DNA from: Ancistrus triradiatus
Taxonomy: Eukaryota; Chordata; Actinopteri; Siluriformes; Loricariidae
Assembly: GCA_025084515.1 (NCBI GenBank)
Contig: JAJAGP010000094.1
Span: forward strand, 744,001-808,000
Length of the DNA: 64,000 nt
Reading direction: 5' to 3'
Shown: positions 11,773 to 22,389 of the stretch, piece after piece
How the letters are laid out: each line of letters begins with the position of its first letter
How positions within the stretch are numbered: the stretch's first letter is position 1
The notes under the pieces: model-generated
Databases searched by the model: none
What the model was told of the DNA's origin: nothing
Seen by the model: the letters and a program-made list of their open reading frames with translations, nothing else
Made by a program: the position numbers and the translations under genes

Positions 11773-11787
11773 AGATAATGTTTTTCT
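11773..11787. repeat. L1 target-site duplication, right copy
   Basis: Exact 15-bp match to 5736-5750, adjoining the L1 5' end. Confidence 0.9.
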
Positions 11788-11879
11788 ATGTTTTATTCAT
11801 GCTGTAAATAAAGCTATTCTATTTTTCTTACGCCATTGTTAGTGTGATTTCTATTGCATCCTGCACTCATTACAGGCCA

Positions 11880-11970
11880 GGACTGCTAGCTGGGAAATAC
11901 AGCTTGGCAGCTTGGAATTTGAAACCTGGACCTTCTGGTCCACAGTCCAGTACCTGCAGGCTATCATACC
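11880..11970 (-). mobile_element. SINE fragment (tRNA-derived, HE1-like)
   Basis: 'ctggaccttctggtccacag' and flanking bases are the reverse complement of the SINE head seen at 26220-26245 ('ggaccagaaggtccaggg'). Only the head is preserved. Confidence 0.5.
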
Positions 11971-12013
11971 TTTCAGTCAAGAGTAGCTTAATCACTTTCT
12001 TTGTCCATTTCTG

Positions 12014-12180
12014 CAGAGCACTTTGTTGGGTTCTTCATCACCTCCCTGATCAAGGCCCTTGTTGGTCAGTTACTCAGATTACCCACATGGCCAGGTGCCT
12101 TTTTTGCAAACTTTCATGTGATTTTTACTGAAGACAAGTTTCTGTTTGGCCACTCTGACATAAAGCCCAGATTGGTGACC
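12014..12180 (-). mobile_element. Tc1 fragment, family D, left piece
   Basis: Minus-strand remnant of the Tc1 family whose 5' half is at 45343-46439: 'tttctgtttggccactctg' and 'cataaagcccagattggt' match that family's HTH coding region. Two blocks appear joined out of order near 12105. The bases 12118-12178 recur at 12351-12412. Confidence 0.6.
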
Positions 12181-12332
12181 TCTAAAACTGAAATCTTCTC
12201 AATTAGATTAGTTACAACCCTACACCTATCACAAATGAAATTTTAGCTAATAACAGAGGAAGAATAGCTGAACATGCCACACTTGGGAACAAGTGCAGCA
12301 GAAGCCATGTTAATACAATTAATTAATTAATT
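12181..12332 (-). mobile_element. Inverted L2 ORF1-start fragment
   Basis: This stretch is the reverse complement of 12997-13151, the beginning of L2 ORF1 (same 'agcagaagccat', 'gaagaatagctgaacatgcc' and 'caccctataccta'-type segments with scattered differences). It is flanked on both sides by the same Tc1 segment. The two L2 pieces face each other across about 660 bp. Confidence 0.8.
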
Positions 12333-12350
12333 TTTTTACTTATTATAATT

Positions 12351-12465
12351 AATGACTTTTACTGAGGAGAGGCTTCTGTTTGGCCACTCTGCCATAAAGC
12401 CCAAATTAGTAGAGTGCTGTAGTGATAGTTAACCTTCCGGAAGTTTCTCGCATCTGCACACAGGA
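12351..12465 (-). mobile_element. Tc1 fragment, family D, right piece
   Basis: Begins with a second copy of the segment at 12118-12178 ('ggcttctgtttggccactct') and continues with 'agtgctgtagtgatagttaa' and 'ccttccggaagtttctcgca', the next part of the same Tc1 transposase on the minus strand. It ends where the L2 5' region starts. Confidence 0.6.
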
Positions 12466-13016
12466 TCGTTCGGAATGCTGAGAGAACGCTGAGAGAATGC
12501 TGACCACCGATTTTAGGATTGTGAGGATCTGGCAACCCAGACTCAATTGCTCTGATTCGGTATAGGGTGTATGCAGTTTATAGCTGTTAGCAGTTTTTTT
12601 TTTTTACTTTTTAACTGTTTTAATTCCTAATCGCATTTTCTATTGTATATACAGTACTTTTCACAATATCTTAATAGTTTCTTTTTATTGCCGGCAGATT
12701 ATATTTTTCACATCTAAGTTTACGGATACTTATGCGTTTTTTTGCAGCAATTAACCATTAATTAATTACTGCATCATTAATAGTCGCATCATTTTGGCTT
12801 CAAATTTTTCTGTAGTGTATTTTTTTATAACTTTTTATAGCCTTTTCCCACCTTCTGTTTTTCTGGGACTTAGTTTTTTGTGACTTTTTGTATTAACGTT
12901 CCATTGACGCTTTAATAATGAAGTGCACTGAACCATCGGACGCAGCTTACCATCAGCTGAATATCTTCACAATACCACCCGAAGATAAGTACCTTTAATT
13001 AATTAATTGTATTATC

Positions 13017-13800
13017 ATGGCTTCTGCTGCACTTGTTCCCTGTGCCGAGTGAGGCATGTTCAGCTATTCTTCCTCCATCATTAGTTTAAATTTCATTTGT
13101 GATAGGTATAGGGTTGTAGCTAGTCTGACGGAGACGAATGTAGTTTTAGAGGCGCTCATCCAGACATTAGAGAAGGGTAGCTCAGCCTCTAGCTTAGCAG
13201 ATCTGGATGCCACAGGTGTAGTTAGTGCCTCCACTCTGGCAGCGCCCTTGCAGCAGGGCAAGTGGGTGATGGTTCGGTGACATAGTCGTAAGGCTAGCCC
13301 ACCAGAGCACCACTATTTACTTGTCCAACAGGTTTACCCTCCTCAGTGATACAACCACTGAGCAGCCTGTTGAAAAAACTCTGATCATAGATGACTCTAC
13401 TTTACGACATGTGAAATTAGTTACCCCTTTAGGGACACCAGCAGCTAGAGTTACATGTATCCTGGGAGCCAGAGTGCTAGTAATTGTAGCAATCCTTAGT
13501 GAGCTCGATATTCATAGATTCTCTAGGATAGTTGTTCATGTAGGGGCTAATGATATACACCTTCACCAGTCAGAGGTGACTAGTGTGCTCTGGTCCCATC
13601 CCAATGCAGCAAGGTGACCAAGCCTACAGCAGGTTATGGTCGCTGAACTGCTGGCTGCCAAAGTGGTGCTCTGAAAACAACGTGAGATTTATAGATAATT
13701 GGACAACCTTTGAGGGTAAGCCTGGCCTTTTAGGATGGGACGGTGTCCATCCCACTCAGGAGGGTGCTGCTCTCCTCTCCTTTCCACTCCTGCTCTCGTA
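13017..13800 (+). pseudogene. L2 ORF1: zinc finger, coiled coil, SGNH esterase
   Basis: The ATG at 13017 opens 'MASAALVPCAE' and then hits TGA where a Cys of a C-x2-C finger is expected; 'FICDRY' is the decayed second pair. A heptad stretch ('NVVLEALIQTLEKGSSASSL') follows. After a frameshift near 13275 come esterase blocks: 'IIDDSTLRHVKL' (block I, GDS changed to DDS, Ser kept), 'VHVGANDIHLHQSE' (GxND oxyanion block) and 'WDGVHPTQEG' (Asp-x2-His block). Esterase plus PHD-like fingers is the established ORF1 layout of CR1/L2 elements. The order of blocks is right; the frame is not. Confidence 0.85.
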
Positions 13801-13802
13801 AG

Positions 13803-14105
13803 GCTAAAGCAAAGTCTAGCACCATGGTATAATGACCACACCCATACCTTAAAGCAAAGAACACGGCATCTAGAGTGCAAGTGGAGACATAGTAAAGAGC
13901 ATGCCCTCACTAAAGCTAAAGCTGCATATTTCTCCTAAATCATAGAGAAAAATAAGAATAATAAAAGATTTCTCTTTAGTACAGTCTCCAAATTAACAAA
14001 AAAACCCTACAGAAAGTGATTCTCACGTTCTGTGTAATTTTAACAGTAATGATTTCATGACTTTCTTTAATAATAATATAGAAAACATTAGGCATAAAAC
14101 TCGAT
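13803..14105 (+). other. Displaced L2 ORF2 linker
   Basis: 'agcaccatggtataatgacc', 'acacggcatctagagtgcaa' and 'aacattaggcataaaactcg' match 37570-37910 in L2 copy 2, where this block lies after the endonuclease. Here it precedes it, joined directly to the esterase end at about 13800 and to the endonuclease start at about 14105. Confidence 0.8.
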
Positions 14106-14655
14106 GATCACTGATACTTACACACGTGACTTACACGCTCTCTGTCTTATTGAAACTTAGATTAGACCGGATGATTGCTTAGCCTTAAATGAAACCTCAC
14201 CTCCTGGATACAGTCATGGTAATTGCCCTCGTCCTAATGGTTGTGGGGGAGGCGTAGCCACAATATTTGACAAAGAGCTAGGTGTTATAACTAAATCCCA
14301 TTACAAGGCTAATTAATTTTAAATACTGATTCTTAATGTGACTGATCCATTGTTATGGAAGTCAAAACCACGCTCTTTTTAGCTTATCAATATTTACTGC
14401 CTGCCAGGTCCTTATTCTGAATTTCTTCAGAACTTTGCTAACTTTCTTTCCTGCTTAGTACTTTAAACAGATAAGGCTTTAATTGTAGGTGATTTTAATA
14501 TTCACTTTGACAATGAGCAGGATCCACTTAAAACTGCTTTTGTGTCCATCTTAAAATCCATGAGTATCACTCAGAATGTGATGGGTCCAACTCACCGCAG
14601 TAATCATACTTTAGATCTAATATTAACATTTGGTAGTCATTTCTACACTGGCCAT
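14106..14655 (+). pseudogene. L2 ORF2 endonuclease fragment
   Basis: Conceptual frames give an ET motif region, 'SPPGYSHGNCPRPNGCGGGV', 'INIYCLPG' with changes, 'LIVGDFNIHFDNEQDPL' (Asp/Asn catalytic pair) and 'THRSNHTLDLILTFGS'. These are the AP-like endonuclease signatures of the L2/CR1 clade. Several stops and shifts. The terminal SDH block is lost at the junction with the next element. Confidence 0.85.
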
Positions 14656-14667
14656 TATGGAACGGTA

Positions 14668-15636
14668 TATTGCGTTTTTTTTCTCGATTGCTTAAACGCT
14701 AAAACAGTCTTTTGAACTAAAAATTCAAGCTATAGTGCCATTTATCAAAAAGCACACCAATGTTCCTAAACTACAAACACTATTCTCCTGTTTTAACTGG
14801 TTTGGTTGAACTGTCACTGCAAATCTGTACACAGAAATGCCTTCATTTCTTAATGCCTACACCATATGGTTATTCTGAAAGCATCAGCATTCAATATTGT
14901 TAACTCAAGTCAGCACAGCCTGAGCCCAGTTAGCACACAATTACCCAGGTGGAAACACTAAGAGTCAAAATTGATCATACACCAATCAGAACCTTCAATA
15001 TATGAATAAAAGTCAGTTAATTCAGTTTTGGCCCAATGGATCCAGAGAGACCTGAAGGAAGATGTCGAGGACACCAGAGTAGAGGAGAACAAGAAGGCGG
15101 TGGAGAAGGAGGAGATGCAGAAGGAGCAAGTGGAAGAAGAGGGAGTGGAAGAGGAGGGCGAGATGCAGGAAGAGGAAGAGTATGAGGTGGAGGAGTAGGG
15201 AGAGGAGGAAATGGAGGTGGAAGATTAGTAGGTGGAAGGAAAAGGGCAAGTGCAAATAAACAAGTACTCTCAGATGAAATTTGTTCCACTGTAGTGGACC
15301 ATGTCCTTGTCCATGCAATGACTATGAGGGAAGCTGGGCCATGGGTGCAGCTGAATTTAGTTTTGGGATGCTGGGGCAGAATAATTTTTTGTTGTTGTTT
15401 AGAGTACTGTACAGTAATGAATAAAAAATATATATTATATATTTGTTCTGTCTTTTGTTGTGTTCATCAGGTGAAAATGTTTTTGAAGGGGAGAACCACA
15501 TACAACATTACTCACAGTTTTTAATTGCGAGTTTGTAGAACTGGGTGAGGAGCTATGGGTTTGTTTAGAGTTTTGGAAATGCATAGTTTGAAATAATTTG
15601 AAATAGAAATGTGTTTAAGCAATCGAGAAAAACTGT
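14668..15636 (+). mobile_element. Non-autonomous mariner-like transposon
   Basis: Inverted termini: 14681-14697 (ttctcgattgcttaaac) is the perfect reverse complement of 15614-15630, and both ends lie beside TA dinucleotides (about 14666-14667 and 15637-15638). Total length is about 970 bp. It interrupts the L2 endonuclease. Inside is the 5' part of a transposase frame (15036-15363) but no DDE catalytic core, so it is a deletion derivative that would need a helper. Confidence 0.8.
15036..15363 (+). pseudogene. Truncated mariner-like transposase, Gly/Arg tail + HTH
   Basis: The ATG at 15036 opens a Gly/Arg/Glu-rich N-terminus ('MDPERPEGRCRGHQSRGEQ') that stops at about 15183. In another frame, 'LSDEICSTVVDHVLVHAMTM' and 'REAGPWVQLNL' follow at 15265-15363, matching the HTH start of a fish IS630/Tc1-mariner transposase group that carries such Gly/Arg-rich tails. 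No Asp-Asp-Asp/Glu core remains. The proline/leucine-rich frames on the opposite strand are shadows of the purine-rich tract. Confidence 0.65.
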
Positions 15637-15639
15637 AAT

Positions 15640-16760
15640 AGTGATCCTTCTTTAGCTATGAGCAAAATGCTTAATGAATATCTTGGTGTGATGGCTGGCA
15701 TTGCCTCTAATGAGGAGGCTTAATGAGGCAGGTATATGAGGCAGAGAGAGCAGACAGGTGGCTCCTCATTCACTCCAACAGAATTTTAGCTCTCTCTCTT
15801 TATTACAGTATACCCTTACTGTGTCTCCTCTATTCTGAAAATCTAAGTTATTCTGTCCCTGGTTCCTCTCACTATTAATACATCATTCACATGATGTGTA
15901 GTTAATTCATTCAGTCTCAAGAGGTACCCATTAAGTCATGTAATCCATCACACAAAGAATTATTCATTTAGTCAATGGATATAGTTAATCAATTCAATCA
16001 CGAGACATCATTCATTTATTCAATTGGATTAAGAATAATACTTGAATACATGAGGTATTATTAATGTATTCTATCATATAAGGATCTGTTCATTCAGTTG
16101 ATCACACAGTGTATCATAAATTTATTCAATCACATGAGATAGAATTCATTCATTCAAGCACTGAGGAATCATACGCTCAAGCAAATACATACTGTATGTC
16201 ATTTATTCCTGCAATAAATCAGATAGCTGGACAGCCATTTATTTATTCACGTGATTAATTACTTAATTAATTCAATATACCATGCCATCTAAGGACACAT
16301 TCATTTGTTACATGAAAAATCACTGATTTACCCATTTATTTTTGTAGTCAATAACTTGAATTACAACTGTGTGTGTGTGTGAACCTAGTCTTACGCTGGC
16401 TCCTGCCTTGCAACCTGTGCTGCCAGTTAGCCCTGTTAGTTCATTATCCCTAAGTTGAATTAAGCATGTGTTGAAAAAAAGAAAAATGAAAAAATGATTA
16501 ATAAACCATAATTACATTAAATAATTAATTAGTTATTTTAATCATCTGATAAATCAGCCTTTTAGCTCAATATTGAATAATTTTTCTATTCATTCAGCCA
16601 GTTGAAGAATCATTTAATCTGTCAGTTATCTGATCATCATGCAATTCATATAACCACTTAAGCAATCATTCAGTTTGTTCAACAATCTATTAAGTTTGTT
16701 GATAGTTTGTATGACCATGTATTTACAGTATATTATTGATGGTGAACATATGTACCCAGA
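15640..16760. repeat. Degenerate AT-rich tandem region
   Basis: From about 15880 to 16330 and again from 16580 to 16700, phrases such as 'attcattca', 'ttcaatcaca' and 'catgaggtat' recur every 35-45 bp, each time altered. This looks like an old decayed minisatellite. No coding potential seen. Confidence 0.5.
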
Positions 16761-17970
16761 AGAACCAGACTGGCTCAGTAGGTAAAGCAGTGGTTCCCAG
16801 TGATGAGCCTTTCTGATTTGCAGTCAGCTTATGGTGAGGTGAGGTTTGTTGGTTACATTAACTTGGTTTGTTGTGCAGGTTCCTTGGCAGTATGTATAGT
16901 CTAGCAGTGTAGGTTTACTGACACATTTGTAAAGTTTAGCCAGGTCCACCGGTACTCTAGTACTCTGGTAAGTTTGGGCTGATTTTAGTTTCCAGTCTCT
17001 GTGTTTATTCCACTGGATTACAATTCATTTCAGCCGGGGGAAGGATCCTGAGTCTCAGTGCTCCTCGAGGGTAAAGTTTATGTCTATGACTGTCACATGG
17101 CAAGCATAAGGGAAATGGTCTGCAGATCTGAGACAATTTTGCCAAGGCCATTTTAGGCGCATTTCAATATGTTAAAGTTTTTACACATCAAATTCGATTT
17201 TTAGATTGTCATCACCATTCCAGTGATTGTTCTATATGTGTACGATTGAGAAATACTGTACATTGTGGCAGTTTTGTATAAGTCACATATACAAGTATGT
17301 AGACAAGACCCCTTATAACTATTAAGCTCTGCTGTTTCAGCAACACTCACTTACAGTAAGAGTAACACATTCATAATACTAGCATACATTTCTAGTTTCC
17401 CCATAAACAAGCAATGGAAGAAGGATGAGTTGTACTGAATACCCTTGTCACTCTTAATATGACACATTTATAGATTTCTGCTTCCAACAAGTCAGTTCAG
17501 TATATCAGTAACAAATACACAGAGAATTGGTTTGCCAACTTTGATTGAGAACTAGAGTGGCTTGCACAGAACCTTGACCTCAAATCCATCAGACACCTTG
17601 AAAATGCACCGGAATGCCATAAGTGAGACAGGGTTTACTGTCTAACATTATAAGCCCAAAGTCTAGTGGAAAGCCCTTTTAGAACATAGAAATTAGCAAG
17701 GTTTGCAGTGTTTAATGGCTAATACTTAAGTGAAACAATTAACTTGAAAAAATAATCTAGTGCAATAGAATTAGTTTAGCCATTAAAGTGACCTCTGTCT
17801 GCACTCCCCATAGATAATTGCAAACCGGAAAACCTCTTGAATGGAGTTTTGTAAAATGTAGGCAGAAAATAATACACAAAGAAATGCAAATAATAGAGTA
17901 AATTTAAATGAGGTCATCAGAGCTCACACTACAATGTGTCCCTTGTATTTTAAGAAATTCAAAGTAGCCT
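16761..17970. other. Unassigned intergenic DNA
   Basis: No open frame or recognised repeat of note. A 'cagtggttcccag' at 16789 resembles a hAT terminus, but no partner end was found. Confidence 0.3.
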
Positions 17971-17971
17971 A

Positions 17972-19069
17972 CAGTGGGGCTTGATAGCTTGTGAACTCTT
18001 TATATATATAAATATGACAAAAAAACATCATCACATGTACACACTCAACTGTTTAATGTTATTGGGTTTTCTCACATGAACTTGCTTCCACAACATTTCT
18101 ACTGGAACAAGGATAAGACTTTCCAAAACATTTCATTTACTTGTTTTTAAGCATATTTTGGTAAAGGCGACTTGTGTGCTTGTATTGCTGCATGACACAA
18201 GTTCTTTTGAGATTAAATTAATGGAGAGATTTCCTGATATTTTCTCTTTAGATTACATTTGCTGGTATAATTTAGAATTCCAGATGCAGAAAAATAGGCC
18301 CAAACTGTGATACTACCACTACCATGTTTCAAAGATGAGATAGGGTTGTTATGCTTGAATGCAGTGTTTTTCTTTCCCCAGACATTTTTCAAATAGCTTT
18401 CTGGATTGTCCATGTGATCTTTAGCAAACTGCAGATAGGTAACAATATTTGTTTTGAAGAGAAATAGCTTTCTCCTTGCAACCCAGACATACACACTATT
18501 GTTGTTTTGTGTTATCCTGATGGCGGACTCATGAACATTAACATTAGCCAATGTGAGAGGGGCCTTTAGTTGTTTAGAAGTTACCCTAGATTACTTTGTG
18601 ACCTCACAGATCATTACATACCTTGCTCTTGGAGTGATCTTTGTTGGTTAACCACTCTTGGGGAAGGTACAATTATCTAAATCTTTCTTCATTTGTAAAA
18701 AGTCTGTCTGAAAGTGGATTAGTTGAGCTATCTAAGTTTTTAGACATGGTTTTGTACCATTTTACAGCCTGATAAGGCTTTCTTTAAGGTCATCAGAAAT
18801 CTCCTTTGTGCGATGACTATTTTTTTCACCTTCAGATTATCTAATCCTAGAGGTTCACCTACATTTGACCCTCACAGATATGTAATACTGAATCATTTAA
18901 CAAAATAAATAAATGACCAAGTATAATACTTTTGCCTCATCTGTTTAATTGGGTTCTCTTTACCTATTTATATGACTTCTTATTTATATGAAAATCTGAT
19001 GATATTTTAGGTCATATATGCGAAATAGAGAAAATTCTGAAAGAGTTCACAAACTTTCAAGCACCACTG
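17972..19069 (-). mobile_element. Tc1-type transposon, family A, internally deleted
   Basis: Both terminal repeats are present beside TA: left 'cagtggggcttgatagcttg' and right 'caagcaccactg'. Length is 1.1 kb, about 0.5 kb short of a full element of this family. The missing part is mostly the C-terminal half of the transposase. Minus orientation. Confidence 0.9.
18210..18830 (-). pseudogene. Tc1 transposase remnant
   Basis: The frame 18551-18213 reads 'MANVNVHESAIRITQNNNSV', then 'VARRKLFLFKTNIVTYLQFA' and 'KHGSGSITVWAYFSASGILN'; the first and middle parts of the DDE core are recognisable but 'WTDETK' is gone. HTH sequences further 5' (to about 18830) are in shifted frames. No second Asp or Glu remains. 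Dead. Confidence 0.8.
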
Positions 19070-19071
19070 TA

Positions 19072-20165
19072 TGAGTAGCTTTTAATGGAATAACACTGTA
19101 TATTGTATGTGAGTATTTGAGTGTGTGTGTACATGAAAATAGGAATGTACTAAACATTTTATTATTAACAATAACTTTCTAGTATACTAGTCAGTTATAC
19201 CTTAAGTCTACCAGTACTGTTCTTTAACCAGATTTAAACCTGTACTAAATGGATATTGCTGGGAGTATTGACAAACAGAATACTAAATAAGAATGCAAAG
19301 CACACATTTTAATTGAATTTTAAAACATTACATGCATTGCATTAAAATCATTACTATTAAACAGTGCTAATAGTATCCTCAAACCCCAGATGTTTATACA
19401 TCCTAAGCACGCCAGTGCAGACATGTGAAGGAGATCTGATACGTGAGCTGCCTACACTTTCTTGCCTGTGACTGTTGCTGGAATTGACAGAATCTTCATT
19501 GATGATGGATAACATGGCATGGCTATTCACCAAGTTGGCTAGCCACTCCCTCCCTCCCCATTGTCATGTGTGTCTAGACTGTAGAGATTTCAGTGATGTT
19601 AATATCCACCATGATAAAACCAGTACTTGGAAAACTGTATTATTTATGTTGTTTTTGTATTCACAGCTCTGCTTGTCTTACTACACTTTAGAAAATAAAT
19701 CATGTATTCAACCAAACTAAATAAACATATAAATGAATAAATGAATAAGCAGCACATGGTTTTGGATTAAGTTTTTTGAGCTTGGTATAATTACTTTGAT
19801 CCAACGCAACGTTTTAATTATGAGTAATTAGCATTTCAGCCATAATAAAAAGCATTTCAAAGTAAAATGAATGTAACAACTGTCAAAGTCAACAAATGTT
19901 TTTTTTTTTTTTTGTAGATAACAAAAAACTATAGGGAAATCAAGTTGTCAGTTTTTTTGTATTTGAAAGAAATTCAATGCTTATGTTGATTAACTTCTAA
20001 AATTGTTTTGTTCCAAATATAGATCATTTTTTTGCTTTTTGTATGTAACCCAACTTATGTTTATTTTTCCTAATTAATGAATCTCTTTCATAAAAAAGTG
20101 AAACATAGAAAATATTAGTCAATAAAGTCAACTTTATTTTGCACTGATGCACAACACAACATTAC
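19072..20165. other. Unassigned AT-rich DNA
   Basis: Poly(T) tract at about 19900-19913. The 81-codon + frame at 19475-19720 shows no domain. Nothing else recognised. Confidence 0.3.
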
Positions 20166-20540
20166 TGTCATGCCCCATGGTCTTGTCCTTGTTTCCCCCT
20201 CACTCAACGCTGCTTTGAGCCAGTGTGACAATTATGCCCACGGTCCTGCGATGGGTCACATAGGGTTTCGCCAACCAATCTAGGAAACCCTCCTAGGTCA
20301 CAGGACCCGGATTGGTGACTGCACTCAGCTGTTTCATACTTTTTATAAGCTCGGGTGTTTTGAACATCCAGCGCGAGGTGTTAGCTTTGCATTGTCAAAC
20401 GTAACGTGAGTGCTTATGGTTTCACCCTGTGCATGTGTGGATTATGTTCTGGTTTGGCTTGGTTTCACTGTGAGGATTGCATGCTGGTTTGGCTTTGTTT
20501 CCAGTGTGGATTATGCTACGGTTTTGCTCAGTTTTCCAGT

Positions 20541-20710
20541 GTTGTTAGGGTTGGTGGTGCTAGGATAAATGGGGAGCAGGCGAATGAAGGTTCCAGTTCC
20601 AAACCAACACAGTTTATTAGTAAATAGTCCATAAACAAGGATCACGGAGCAATGATAAAGATACAAGCAAAGAAGAAACCAATTCAGGGACCAACAAAGA
20701 TAACCATAAC

Positions 20711-20755
<45 letters not shown>

Positions 20756-21111
20756 AATAATAATAATAATTATCCTAATGATAAAAGTAATAATAATAAT
20801 AAGAAGAAGAAGAAGAAGAAGAAGAAGAAAAAGAAGAAACACAGCTAACAAAAAAGGAGGGAACGCAGGGAGAAGCTAACACCGTCTGGGAGAAGCTAAC
20901 GCTGGCTGGGAAAAGCTAATGCCGACTGGGAGAAACTAACGCTGGCTGGGAGAAGCTAAGGCCGGCTGAGAGAACCTAAGATCGGCTGCTACGCTAATGT
21001 CGGCCCAAAGGGAAACACAAAAGCAGATAGAGTCGAAACAGACCTTATCCCATCTGTGAAACATGGTGGTGGTAGTATGGTTTGGGCCTGTTTTGCTGCA
21101 TCTGGCCACTG
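20541..21111 (-). mobile_element. Nested reverse LTR-like piece with repeats and Tc1 scrap
   Basis: Contains, in order: 'cagtttattagtaaata' (poly(A) signal on the minus strand), (AAT)n at 20711-20750, (AAG)n at 20802-20835, a ~25-bp tandem 'gctaacgctggctgggagaa' (about 20875-21000), and a + strand Tc1 family A fragment (21043-21106, 'aaacatggtggtggtagta'). A near copy of 20690-21316 lies at 33075-33681. Confidence 0.6.
20875..21000. repeat. ~25-bp tandem repeat in LTR-like DNA
   Basis: Five to six units of the type 'gctaacgctggctgggagaa' with substitutions. The same array is present at 33195-33370. Confidence 0.75.
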
Positions 21112-21440
21112 TATATTACTGCGGTTCGCTTGAGCGTCCTAGCACTCTCCCACCCCTAGTGTTTTTTTGTTGTAGGTCTTTTACACTGAATTGGTTGTAG
21201 CTTTAATACATATCTTAGTCAACCATGTTTGCTACCGGTTTGCTCGTTTCTTTATTTAGGGTGGATTTGAGTGTGCACCTTAGTTAGCTGTGTTGATTTC
21301 TGTTGTGCACTTTAGCTCTTGTGGTTTTGGGGTTTTTCTATTCTCCATTTGCTGTGTGTCTTTCAGTTTTTGAATAAAACCTGCACCTGATTACGAGTCT
21401 ACTCCCCTCGTGATTCGTTACAGAACACCTCGGCCTAAAA

Positions 21441-21641
21441 ATGCAATCAGCAGGTTTAGAAGGGCGTCTAGCAACACAGGAACGGAAGTTGGAGGAGATC
21501 GCACACCTGGAGGTGTCCCAACTGGCACGTCATGTGTTGAATCTGCTGCTCACTGGTTGTTTGAGGGTTCCCTTCATTGTCTGTAGTGGAAGGAAGTCAC
21601 ATCACAGAGTTAGCTATGGGTTCTCTCAAGTAGCTTTTTGA
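21441..21641 (+). pseudogene. Gypsy gag start fragment
   Basis: Eighteen bases after the LTR end, an ATG opens a 66-codon frame beginning 'MQSAGLEGRLATQERKLEEI', a short coiled-coil-like start as in fish Gypsy gag proteins. It then diverges and stops. No capsid or zinc-knuckle sequence follows. Confidence 0.45.
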
Positions 21642-21649
21642 GTTAAGTA

Positions 21650-22385
21650 GCAGCTTCAGGCCATTACAGAGAAGGTTTGCCAATTGTACACAACTGTCAG
21701 AGATGACCAGATTTAAATGGAATTAGATTTCTTTGAAAAGCATTTATCATACTGTTCCAACAACCAAACACAAATATCAAAATAGATGAAGACTTCAATG
21801 ACTTTGTAACCAAAATATATGGTTTTAAATAAAAAAGCAAAAGACCTTATCTTTACATTGTCCGTTTTTTTACATTTACAGCTTTTTTCAGTTACAGTTC
21901 TCACAAGAATGGGCTTTTATCTATCCTAAATGATTTTTTTATCTAATGATTGGACTGATGACTCCTGAAATAGAAAGCACACCATTGATGCTAGCTATGC
22001 GTTTCACAAGTCACCGCCCTCCTATGAACTGAACTGTTGCAGAACTTACCCTTGTGAATCACTTCAAATGTGGAGCTGAAAGTGCAATGGGCCTCACGCT
22101 GCTTTTAGAATTATGTTGTATTTGGATATTACGTTTTTTTGCTGTAATGACATTGTCAACCTATCAGGATGGTCTAAGTACTTTGCTAGGTGCTAACAAC
22201 TTTATGATCATATTATTATAGCCTGTTGTGTTCTTTTGTCAACCACATTTACATGGATTGACATTGTTAACAGCTATGCACTAATACTAGCCATTTTTTT
22301 ATTTGACATTTTAAAAATAATAATTGTAGCAGACATTGGTAAATAGGAGTAGATACATCATTAGTATATACTGAAATTTTAAACA
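21650..22385. other. Unassigned intergenic DNA
   Basis: AT-rich, no convincing frame or repeat recognised. Confidence 0.3.
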
Positions 22386-22389
22386 GTAA

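Larger units (their letters stand above)
12470..14655 (+). mobile_element. L2/CR1-type LINE, copy 1 (rearranged, 3'-truncated)
   Basis: Paralogue of the copy at 35030-40582. Shared blocks are the 5' UTR ('gctgagagaacgctgagaga', 'gaggatctggcaacccagac'), ORF1 with esterase motifs, and the endonuclease of ORF2. It breaks at about 14655 inside the endonuclease. Compared with copy 2, the linker that should follow the endonuclease sits before it (13803-14105), and about 70 bp of ORF1 are missing near 13580. Confidence 0.9.
20166..21422 (+). mobile_element. Gypsy LTR with nested insertion (20541-21111)
   Basis: Starts 'tgtcatgccccatggtct' and ends 'gtgattcgttaca', i.e. TG...CA. It has a possible TATA ('tttttataag', about 20340) in the left part and a poly(A) signal 'aataaa' at 21372 in the right. 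The LTR proper is about 680 bp; the middle is foreign. A leader and ATG follow at 21423-21441, so this is a 5' LTR of a Gypsy-type element whose interior is mostly deleted. Confidence 0.65.

Noticed and set aside
13384..13760. Host SGNH esterase gene
   Set aside because: Esterase blocks are part of L2 ORF1, present in both L2 copies next to endonuclease/RT sequence.
15017..15318. Pro- and Leu/His-rich minus-strand frames
   Set aside because: Complement of a purine-rich Gly/Arg-coding tract of the mariner-like element.
20652..20879. Frame rich in Ile then Arg/Lys
   Set aside because: Read through of (AAT)n and (AAG)n microsatellites.
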